From assembly GCA_963792655.1 (NCBI GenBank), contig CAWBWU010000011.1, positions 62,001 through 126,000 of the forward strand: a DNA stretch of 64,000 bases. Direction: 5' to 3'. Below, in pieces: positions 57,712 to 64,000 of this stretch; within the stretch, counting starts at the first letter, position 1, and each line of letters starts with the position of its first letter. This stretch comes from DOZZ01 sp963792655 (lineage in GTDB: Bacteria > Acidobacteriota > Terriglobia > Bryobacterales > Bryobacteraceae). The translations under genes and the position numbers were made by a program. Under the pieces are notes generated by a model. It made no database searches. It was not told where the DNA came from and saw only the letters and a list, made by a program, of their open reading frames with translations.

Positions 57712-58888
57712 ATGTATCTGAAGTCTGTTGCCGGGTTGTGCCTGCTTGCGGGAGCTATTCCTTTGCTGGTTGCCGATACTCCGGCGCCCCAGATCCGTGT
57801 GATTGAGGAGATTGTCGCCAAGGTGAATGGCGACATCATCACGCGCGGTGAGCTAGAGCAGCAGCGGCGCGCGATCGAAGCCGAGATCAAGCAGCAGCAG
57901 CCAAATTTGCAAGGCGAGGCATTGGCCAAGGCAGTTGCACAGCGGCAGTCCGAAGCGCTGCGCGACAAGATCGACCAGTCACTGTTGGTGCAACGCGGGA
58001 AAGACATGAACCTGAATGTCGACGCAGACGTCACCCGCCGCATCGCTCAGATTCAGCAGGAGAGCAAGATTGCCGACGTCGAAAAGTTCCATGAATGGGT
58101 GCACCAGCAGTCAGGCGCGCCGTTCGAAGACTTTCGCGCCGAGATGAAGAATCAAATCCTCACCCAGCGCGTCATCGGGCAGGAGGTCGCCCCAAAGGTT
58201 TCGGTGTCGAAAGCTGAAGTGCTGGACTACTACAACAAGCACAAGAGCGACTTTGTCCGGCAGGAGACCGTGTTCCTCCGCGAGATCACGATCAAGCCGA
58301 ACGGTACAACGCCTGAAGCGTGGGCTGCGGCTGAGAAGAAGGCCAAAGATGTACAGGGCCGCGCCCGCAAGGGCACGGAGAAGTTTACTGACCTGGCGCG
58401 TCAATATTCCGACGCTGACACCGCAAAGCAGGATGGCGAACTCGGCGCATTCAAACGCGGCGATTTGAAGAAGGACATCGAAGACATCGTGTTCAAGCAG
58501 AACAAAGGGTACGTCACCGATGTCATCAGGACCGATGGCGGCTTCGAGATCCTCAAAGTCGATGAGAAGTATGCCGCGGGCCAGGCCTCGCTTGATGAAG
58601 TCGAAAACGAAGTTATGGAGAAGCTCTATACTCCGCGCATGCAGCCGCAACTTCGCGCGTATCTCACTCAGCTTCGTGAGAACGCTTTCATCGAAATCCG
58701 CGGCGGCTTCGTCGATTCGGGCGCCGCGCCGGGCAAAGACACAACGTGGAAAGATCCCGCGACGTTGAAGCCTGAGACGACGACCAAAGAAGAAGTAAAC
58801 GCGATGAAGAAGAAGCGCCTGCTGGGGCGTTATCCCACGCCATCAGAGCGCCACGTCCTCTTCAAAAGCCGCGCCGGCAGTGAAATGA
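57712..58888 (+). CDS. SurA-like periplasmic peptidyl-prolyl isomerase (3' frameshift)
   Basis: About 391 residues once one extra G is removed from the GGGG near 58825. Signal segment MYLKSVAGLCLLAGAIPLLV, SurA N-terminal helix region EEIVAKVNGDIITRGELEQQ, chaperone helices with QSEALRDKIDQSLLVQRGKD, and a PpiC rotamase core (VFLREITIKP, FTDLARQYSDADTAKQDGEL, LGAFKRGDL). In the repaired frame it ends LLGVIPRHQ...APAVK with a TGA that overlaps the next ATG. Known role is folding of outer-membrane proteins. Confidence 0.85.
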
Positions 58889-60006
58889 AGCCTCCGTTCG
58901 TAAAAGATCTGGAGCCGGGCCAGCAAATCACCGCATCGTTTCTGGTGCACTCGAAAGAGATTCGGGAAAAGAAGACGGGCGATCCCTACCTGTCGCTGCT
59001 GCTCAGCGATAAGACCGGGAAGATCGACGGCAAGATGTGGGACAACGTGGCCGAAGTGATTGACAGCTTCGACCGCGACGACTTCATCAAAGTGAAAGGG
59101 CTGATTCAGGTCCATCTGAACCGCCCGCAGATCACGATTCATAAAGTCCGGAAAATGGCGGACGCCGAGGTGGACTTCGGCGACTACTTCCCTTGTTCCG
59201 CGCGGGATCGTGACGAAATGTGGTCGGAGCTTTGCCGCATCATCGCGTCGATGCAGAACCAGCATCTGCGCACATTACTGCAGGCGTTTGTGGACGACCC
59301 CGAAGTCGCGCGACGGTTAAAGGTCGCACCCGCCGCAAAAAGCATTCATCACGCCTATCTCGGCGGACTGCTGGAACATGTGCTGTCGTTATGCACGCTC
59401 AGCAAGATCACGGCGGGTCATTACGCAGTGGTCGATCCGGACCTGATGATTACCGCCGCAGTGCTGCACGACATAGGTAAGATTCACGAGCTCAGCTACG
59501 AACGCGGCTTTCACTATACGACCGAAGGCCAGTTGCTCGGACACATGGCGATCGCGCTGCGTATGATCAGCGACAAGCTGCGCGCCATACCTGACTTTCC
59601 CGAACGCCTGCGTACACTGATCGAACACATCGTGCTGAGCCACCATGGCTCACTCGAGTTCGGATCGCCAAAGCTGCCGCAGTTCGCTGAAGCCATCCTG
59701 TTTCACTATCTGGATGACATGGATTCCAAGATGGAGGTGATGCGCGCCGCGCTTGCAACCGATCAGGGCAGCGGTCTGTTCACCAGCTACATGCCATCCA
59801 TCGAGCGCAGTCTGCTCAAGAAGCAGGACTTCCTTGAGCCGCGTGTTCCTGAACCGTCACCGGTAGTCGAAACCGTAAATGGCAACGGCGCCGAACCGGT
59901 TGTGCATCACGCCCGGCAAGAACCAGGCAAAAAGGCTGAACCAGTCAAACCTCAGCCCAACTCTCCTTTCGCTTCCAAGTTGATGGACGCGCTGCGGTCG
60001 GAGTGA
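58885..60006 (+). CDS. YhaM-like 3'-5' exoribonuclease (OB + HD domain)
   Basis: 373 residues from ATG 58885: MKPPFVKDLEPGQQITASFL, an OB fold (LSLLLSDKTGKIDGKMWDNV), then an HD domain: HHAYLGGLLEHVLSLCTLSK, AAVLHDIGKIHELSYERGF and IEHIVLSHHGSLEFGSPKLP. These residues bind the metals of HD nucleases; YhaM degrades short RNAs. A 50-residue Pro/Asn-rich tail follows (VVETVNGNGAEPVVHH). In the sequence as given it reads on from the surA-like frame, but that is a one-base artefact. Confidence 0.88.
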   Translation: MKPPFVKDLEPGQQITASFLVHSKEIREKKTGDPYLSLLLSDKTGKIDGKMWDNVAEVIDSFDRDDFIKVKGLIQVHLNRPQITIHKVRKMADAEVDFGDYFPCSARDRDEMWSELCRIIASMQNQHLRTLLQAFVDDPEVARRLKVAPAAKSIHHAYLGGLLEHVLSLCTLSKITAGHYAVVDPDLMITAAVLHDIGKIHELSYERGFHYTTEGQLLGHMAIALRMISDKLRAIPDFPERLRTLIEHIVLSHHGSLEFGSPKLPQFAEAILFHYLDDMDSKMEVMRAALATDQGSGLFTSYMPSIERSLLKKQDFLEPRVPEPSPVVETVNGNGAEPVVHHARQEPGKKAEPVKPQPNSPFASKLMDALRSE

Positions 60007-61070
60007 AGCCGGTGGACTGGGCCGGATTCGAACCGCAAAAACTTCTTATCCGCGCTACCAATTGGGTCGGAGATGCAGTGATGTCGCTGCCCGCTCTACA
60101 CGCGATTCGCGAACGTTTCCCGCATGCAGAGATCGTTGTTCTCGCGCGTCCCTGGGTTGCAGATTTGTATGCGCGCGAATCGGCGATCGATCGCGTTATT
60201 CAGTATCACGTTCCTTCCGGCGCTCGTGGATGGGCTCGGAAATTCAGCGTGGCCCGTGCGCTCCGGCGCGAGCGGTTTGACCTTGCGATCCTTCTGCAGA
60301 ATGCATTTGAAGCTGCTGCGATTGCACGCCTCGCCGGCATTCGCCGCATCGTTGGCTACGATCGAGACGGGCGCGGCTGGTTGCTGAGCACTGCGGTCCG
60401 CGTGCCTGAAGCGGCTGAGATTCCCAAGCATCAACGGTTTTACTACCTCGAGCTTTTACGCCGCGCAGGACTCATCGCCGCTCTTCCCCCGTGCCCCGCG
60501 ATCCTGCTCGAAGGCGCTGAGTCGGCAGCCGAAGAGGGGCGCGTGCACTTTGCGCAAATGGGCTTCGCCGGAGCTGTGATCGGTGTCAGTCCAGGCGCGG
60601 CTTATGGCACTGCTAAGCGTTGGCTGCCGGAGCGTTTCGCGGAGTCCGCGTCACGCATCGCCAATGAGTATGGCGCCTCAGTCGCACTGTTTGGGTCTGC
60701 AAGCGAGCGGGCACTGTGCGAAGAAATCGCAGCCTCGATCACGGCTCCGGTCTTCAACTTCGCAGGCGAAACCAGCTTGCGTACCTTCATCGCGATGACT
60801 GCGGCATGCACGCTTTTTCTCACGAATGATTCGGGCGCGATGCACATTGCTTCTGCGCTGGGCGTTCCTACCGTGACGGTGTTTGGCGCAACCGACGACA
60901 CTGCGACAGGTCCGACCGGTCCGCTCGCGCGCGTAGTGCGGCACGCTGTCGAGTGCAGCCCGTGCCTGCTGCGGGAGTGCCCGATTGACCATCGCTGCAT
61001 GACTGGCGTGAGTAGTACGGAAGTGACCGAAGCAGGTTTGGCGATGATCACGCGTGGAACCCACGCATGA
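60003..61070 (+). CDS. waaF: Lipopolysaccharide heptosyltransferase II-like glycosyltransferase
   Basis: 355 residues from a GTG overlapping the exoribonuclease stop. GT9 family: LLIRATNWVGDAVMSLPALH, GVSPGAAYGTAKRWLPERFA, FLTNDSGAMHIASALGVPTV and the WaaF-type Cys end CSPCLLRECPIDHRCM. Adds heptose to the inner core of lipopolysaccharide. The next gene is of the same family. Intact. Confidence 0.88.
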   Translation: MKPVDWAGFEPQKLLIRATNWVGDAVMSLPALHAIRERFPHAEIVVLARPWVADLYARESAIDRVIQYHVPSGARGWARKFSVARALRRERFDLAILLQNAFEAAAIARLAGIRRIVGYDRDGRGWLLSTAVRVPEAAEIPKHQRFYYLELLRRAGLIAALPPCPAILLEGAESAAEEGRVHFAQMGFAGAVIGVSPGAAYGTAKRWLPERFAESASRIANEYGASVALFGSASERALCEEIAASITAPVFNFAGETSLRTFIAMTAACTLFLTNDSGAMHIASALGVPTVTVFGATDDTATGPTGPLARVVRHAVECSPCLLRECPIDHRCMTGVSSTEVTEAGLAMITRGTHA

Positions 61071-61104
61071 TAAAGTTGGTCCTTCGAATTGGCGCAGTCC
61101 AATA

Positions 61105-62070
61105 ATGTCGGCAAGTAAGGAACAGAACCGCGGTGTTCTGGTTGTGCGGCTCGGCGCGATGGGCGACCTGCTGCACGCGCTTCCCGCCGCCGCATCGTTG
61201 AAGCACAGTTTCCCCGACCGTCCGCTCACATGGCTAGTCGAGTCGTCCTGGCGGCCACTGCTTGATGGCAATCCGTTTATCGATCGTGTGGTTGCCCTTG
61301 ATCGCAAACGCCCTGCGGCATGGCTGCGCACCGGGCGCGAATTGCGGGCCCACCGCTACTCGCTTGCTGTCGATTTTCAAGGCCTGATCAAGTCGGCGGT
61401 GTTGGCGGGGATGTCGCGCGCGGAATCGATTTTCGGCTTCCGAGAACCGCGCGAGGCACAGGCTGCATGGTTTTATTCGGAGGCCGTGGACGCGACCGCT
61501 GAGCATGTGGTCGACCGCAATCTGCAATTGGCGCAAGCTGCCGGCGCGTCAAATCTGGTGCGCACGTTTCCCATCCCTCCGGGCAAGCCCGAAGGGCAAC
61601 TGCCGGATCGCGGCTTTGTGCTGGCAAGTCCGTTGGCCGGTTGGCCTGGCAAGCAATGGCCGATGGAATACTACGCGGAACTGGCAAGCGTGCTTGCTCG
61701 CAAGCTGAATTTGACGCTCGTGCTGAACGGTCCTCCTTCCGCCCGCGCGCTGCTGACGCAAGTGCCGCACGCGCTCGTGCATTTAAGCGGACTCAACGGA
61801 TTGATCCATGCCACACGCCGTGCGGTCGCGGTTGTGGGCGTCGATAGCGGACCGATGCATCTCGCCGCAGCGCTAGGTAAGCCTGGCGTCGCCATTTTCG
61901 GACCCACCGATCCATCGCGCAACGGGCCATACGGCGGAAGTTTGCGCGTGTTTCGCAGCAGCCACGCAGTGACGACGTATCAACGTAGCGGGCAGATCGA
62001 CGGCTCCATGCGGGAAGTCAGGCCAGGCGCGGTGATGGAACACCTCGAAGCACTCGCCTGCCCCGCCTGA
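61105..62070 (+). CDS. GT9-family heptosyltransferase (WaaC-like)
   Basis: 321 residues from ATG 61105 (MSASKEQNRGVLVVRLGAMG); a GTG at 61054 would add 17 residues that overlap the previous gene. VLVVRLGAMGDLLHALPAAA, RYSLAVDFQGLIKSAVLAGM, and VDSGPMHLAAALGKPGVAIF with GPTDPSRNGPYG match heptosyltransferase I. Likely adds the first heptose to Kdo. Its stop overlaps the next ATG (TGATG). Confidence 0.87.
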   Translation: MSASKEQNRGVLVVRLGAMGDLLHALPAAASLKHSFPDRPLTWLVESSWRPLLDGNPFIDRVVALDRKRPAAWLRTGRELRAHRYSLAVDFQGLIKSAVLAGMSRAESIFGFREPREAQAAWFYSEAVDATAEHVVDRNLQLAQAAGASNLVRTFPIPPGKPEGQLPDRGFVLASPLAGWPGKQWPMEYYAELASVLARKLNLTLVLNGPPSARALLTQVPHALVHLSGLNGLIHATRRAVAVVGVDSGPMHLAAALGKPGVAIFGPTDPSRNGPYGGSLRVFRSSHAVTTYQRSGQIDGSMREVRPGAVMEHLEALACPA

Positions 62071-62612
62071 TGATCCATTTTCCGAAGAGTTATGCAGACC
62101 GCGTGGCGAAGCTGCGGGTTCCCGGCGGCTTCGTACTCGTGGCGGCCTTCGCGTGGTTCGCGCGACCCTCGCCTGCGTCGCTCGCGCTCGGATTGCCTGT
62201 GTCCATCATCGGCTTGGTCATTCGCGCATGGGCGGCTGGTCATCTCGCAAAGAATCAGTCGCTCGCGCGCTCAGGACCTTATGCGCATACGCGCAACCCG
62301 CTGTACATCGGCACTCTGCTGGTAGCGTTGGGTCTGGTGATCGCGTCGCGAAGCTGGTGGCTCGGCTTGCTGTTCGCCATCGTGTTTTTACTGATCTATC
62401 TGCCGGTGATCGAGCTCGAAGAACAGCATCTGCGCAAGCTGTTTCCGGAGTATGCAGAGTACGCAAATACTGTGCCGGCATTGTGGCCGCGGGTGGGGCG
62501 CGGTGGTGCGGAACGCTTCCGCTCCGCGCTTTATGTGAAGAACCAGGAATATCAGGCGTTGTTGGGATTTTTGATTGGCGCAGGGTGGTTGGTTTATCGC
62601 GCGACGCTTTGA
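62070..62612 (+). CDS. Isoprenylcysteine carboxyl methyltransferase-like membrane enzyme
   Basis: 180 residues, about four helices. GFVLVAAFAWFARPSPASLA, HLAKNQSLARSGPYAHTRNP, LYIGTLLVALGLVIASRSWW and the end motif EEQHLRKLFPEYAEYANTVP are those of ICMT/PEMT-type methyltransferases, where RxPxYxG and ExxxxxxxFxxY bind SAM. Bacterial substrates are largely unknown. Coupled to the heptosyltransferase gene, so possibly modifies an envelope component. Confidence 0.85.
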   Translation: MIHFPKSYADRVAKLRVPGGFVLVAAFAWFARPSPASLALGLPVSIIGLVIRAWAAGHLAKNQSLARSGPYAHTRNPLYIGTLLVALGLVIASRSWWLGLLFAIVFLLIYLPVIELEEQHLRKLFPEYAEYANTVPALWPRVGRGGAERFRSALYVKNQEYQALLGFLIGAGWLVYRATL

Positions 62613-62635
62613 CGCGCAGACCGCTCCCTCACGCC

Positions 62636-62667
62636 CGCGGCACGTGTTTCACTCCCCACGTGCCGCG
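62636..62667. terminator. Bidirectional hairpin between convergent genes
   Basis: CGCGGCACGTG (62636-62646) and CACGTGCCGCG (62657-62667) form a perfect 11-bp stem with a 10-nt loop; outer CCGCTC/GAGCGG can extend it. It lies between the ICMT-like stop and the receptor stop, so it may end both transcripts. T runs are absent on both sides. Confidence 0.62.
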
Positions 62668-62682
62668 CGCGTAAGAGAGCGG

Positions 62683-64000
62683 TTAAAACACGATCCGGAT
62701 CGAAACCTGCGCGCGGCGGGCGGTTGTTCCGTCGGGCGGGATCTGTGTTTGCAGCACTGCCCCGTAGCTCGGGTTCGGAACCAAGGCGATCGTTCCAGAG
62801 AGCGGGCCCGTGGTCTGTTTGACTGACGTGAACTGCTGCGTCACGCGAGGACCGGAGCCGCTGACGATCGGGTGATTGAAGACGTTGAACGCTTCGAACT
62901 GCAGGAACACCCTCACACGTTCCGTGATCGGCAGGATTTTCGCGATACGCGCATCGGTGCGATACGTATCGCCGATGTCGAGCGCCGAGATCGATTCAAA
63001 CGGTACACGGTTCGAACCGCCCAGGCCATTCAGGGACGAAGTGCTGAGCGTTCCAGGAGCACGGTCGCTGACGCGGATCGTGGGCGTCAACGGCTGTGAC
63101 GAAGCAGCAACCGTAATCACCGAGAGCTGCCAGTTGTTGACGAAGTAACGCGCGGCAAAACTGTCGCTGTGCGTGAACGTAGGCGCCGCGATCGCGCTCA
63201 CGACCAGCCGGTGGCGTTGATCGATGGAGCTCGAACCCTTCTCGCCCTTGTAGTCGCCATTGAACACCGAGGTCGGAAACGTGGAGCCGAACAGCGTGTT
63301 GCCGCCACCGCCCTGCGCATAGTCGATCGCGTGGCCATAGGTGTAAGCGAGCGAGCCCTGCAACCAGGTTGCGAAGCGGCGGTTTGCCTGCACCAGGAGC
63401 GCGTTGTAATAGCTGTTGCCGGTCGCTTCAAGCACGTAGATCGAGCCATACGCGGGATTGAGCCTGGCCGTGTAGAGCGGCGTGGTGTACGCGCTGACCT
63501 GACTCCCGGAAGCATCGAGCACCGGGAAGGTATAGCTGCTGGTCGGATTGGCGGCGTTCGCATCGCGCGTCTCGAGCAAGTGCAGCGCACGGCTCCAAAC
63601 GTACGAGACGGTCAGGCTGGTGTTCTTGTCCAACTGCCGTTCGATCGCAATGTTGGCCTGCTCCGAGTACGCGTTGCGGAAGTGAGGGTCGGCAAACAGG
63701 ATCGTCGAAGACCCCGACACGTTCGGCTGCGTTGCCAGCGCATTCGGGAAGACGGGGCCTCCTGCGGTGATTGCTGCCGTCGTGTTGAGCGCGTACGAAG
63801 CCTGATAAACACCGTTGGTGAGGAAGATGTTCTCGATGGTCGACGTGGGGTAGCGGTTGTAGAAGATACCGTAGCCCCCGCGGAACACCGTCTTATCGTT
63901 CAACGCGTAAGCGATGCCGAGGCGCGGGGCAAAGTTTAACGTGGTATCCGGGATTTTTCCGGTTTGCGGGAAGGCAGGGTTGGTGAGCTTCGGCTGCGGA
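62683..64000 (-). CDS. TonB-dependent receptor-like (Oar-type) protein, C-terminal part
   Basis: Open at the right edge; at least 438 residues of the beta-barrel half are inside. Frame reads FAPRLGIAYALNDKTVFRGG, YGIFYNRYPTSTIENIF, FRNAYSEQANIAIERQLDKN, TSLTVSYVWSRALHLLETRD, GSLAYTYGHAIDYAQGGGGN and SDRAPGTLSTSSLNGLGGSN, ending QVSIRIVF with terminal Phe as in outer-membrane barrels. This is the large acidobacterial family with an N-terminal carboxypeptidase-like domain (beyond the window). Ligand unknown. Intact within the window. Confidence 0.88.
   Translation of the reverse strand, partial: PQPKLTNPAFPQTGKIPDTTLNFAPRLGIAYALNDKTVFRGGYGIFYNRYPTSTIENIFLTNGVYQASYALNTTAAITAGGPVFPNALATQPNVSGSSTILFADPHFRNAYSEQANIAIERQLDKNTSLTVSYVWSRALHLLETRDANAANPTSSYTFPVLDASGSQVSAYTTPLYTARLNPAYGSIYVLEATGNSYYNALLVQANRRFATWLQGSLAYTYGHAIDYAQGGGGNTLFGSTFPTSVFNGDYKGEKGSSSIDQRHRLVVSAIAAPTFTHSDSFAARYFVNNWQLSVITVAASSQPLTPTIRVSDRAPGTLSTSSLNGLGGSNRVPFESISALDIGDTYRTDARIAKILPITERVRVFLQFEAFNVFNHPIVSGSGPRVTQQFTSVKQTTGPLSGTIALVPNPSYGAVLQTQIPPDGTTARRAQVSIRIVF

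Noticed and set aside
57712..60006. Single 764-residue SurA-YhaM fusion protein
   Set aside because: Explained by one extra G in a homopolymer; repair gives two normal overlapping genes with ATGA coupling and compatible cell locations.

Overview
The window looks like a chromosomal segment of an acidobacterium of the Solibacter/Bryobacter type. This is inferred from a DUF1592-DUF1552 gene pair, an Oar-like TonB-dependent receptor, abundant multiheme cytochromes, high G+C and the gene content overall; no rRNA or other decisive marker is present. The DNA carries many single-base indels. Essential genes such as fusA, tuf, rpoA, secY, rpsG and rplQ are all frameshifted, which cannot be biological, so most broken frames between 2.5 and 34 kb and between 43 and 46 kb are read as uncorrected sequencing errors. 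The regions 34.6-43.1 kb and 46.5-58.8 kb are essentially intact.

Layout. 1-3.1 kb: the 5' part of a secreted protein built of bacterial Ig-like repeats (minus strand). 3.6-8.0 kb: a DUF1592 heme-binding protein and a DUF1552 Tat-type protein (plus strand). 8.1-13.0 kb (minus strand): a seven-gene operon. It starts with two tiny peptide genes that share a leader-like N-terminus and a hydrophobic C-terminal segment, followed by a hairpin, then a large enzyme joining a winged-helix domain, an M50 intramembrane protease, a second winged helix and a ThiF/E1-type adenylating domain, then three membrane proteins and a metallo-beta-lactamase-fold hydrolase. It resembles a peptide-modification (RiPP) locus of an architecture I do not recognise and is the best candidate for a new system. 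13.3-13.9 kb: a VapBC toxin-antitoxin pair with a broken toxin frame.

13.9-34.1 kb (minus strand): the str, S10, spc and alpha ribosomal operons run together as one 35-gene array from rpsL to rplQ, ending in a strong terminator. 34.6-36.4 kb: a methyltransferase and an acetyltransferase. 36.5-39.8 kb: a redox module with an NDH-2 type dehydrogenase fused to a cyclic-nucleotide-binding domain, a tetraheme cytochrome, a membrane cyclic-nucleotide sensor and a monoheme cytochrome. 40.0-46.2 kb (minus strand): a 15-heme cytochrome, an outer-membrane beta-barrel, a TPR protein and a pentaheme cytochrome, together suggestive of electron transfer across the outer membrane.

46.5-53.7 kb: an RND efflux operon (permease, membrane fusion protein, TolC) with moaB translationally coupled at its end. 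53.8-56.7 kb: a patatin-like lipase and an MFS carrier. 56.8-57.6 kb: a REP-associated tyrosine transposase unit bounded by perfect 20-bp inverted repeats. 57.7-62.6 kb: a SurA-like chaperone, a YhaM-like HD exoribonuclease (falsely fused to it by one extra G), two heptosyltransferases and an isoprenylcysteine-methyltransferase-like membrane enzyme, an envelope-biogenesis operon. 62.7-64 kb: the 3' part of a TonB-dependent receptor-like protein running off the window.
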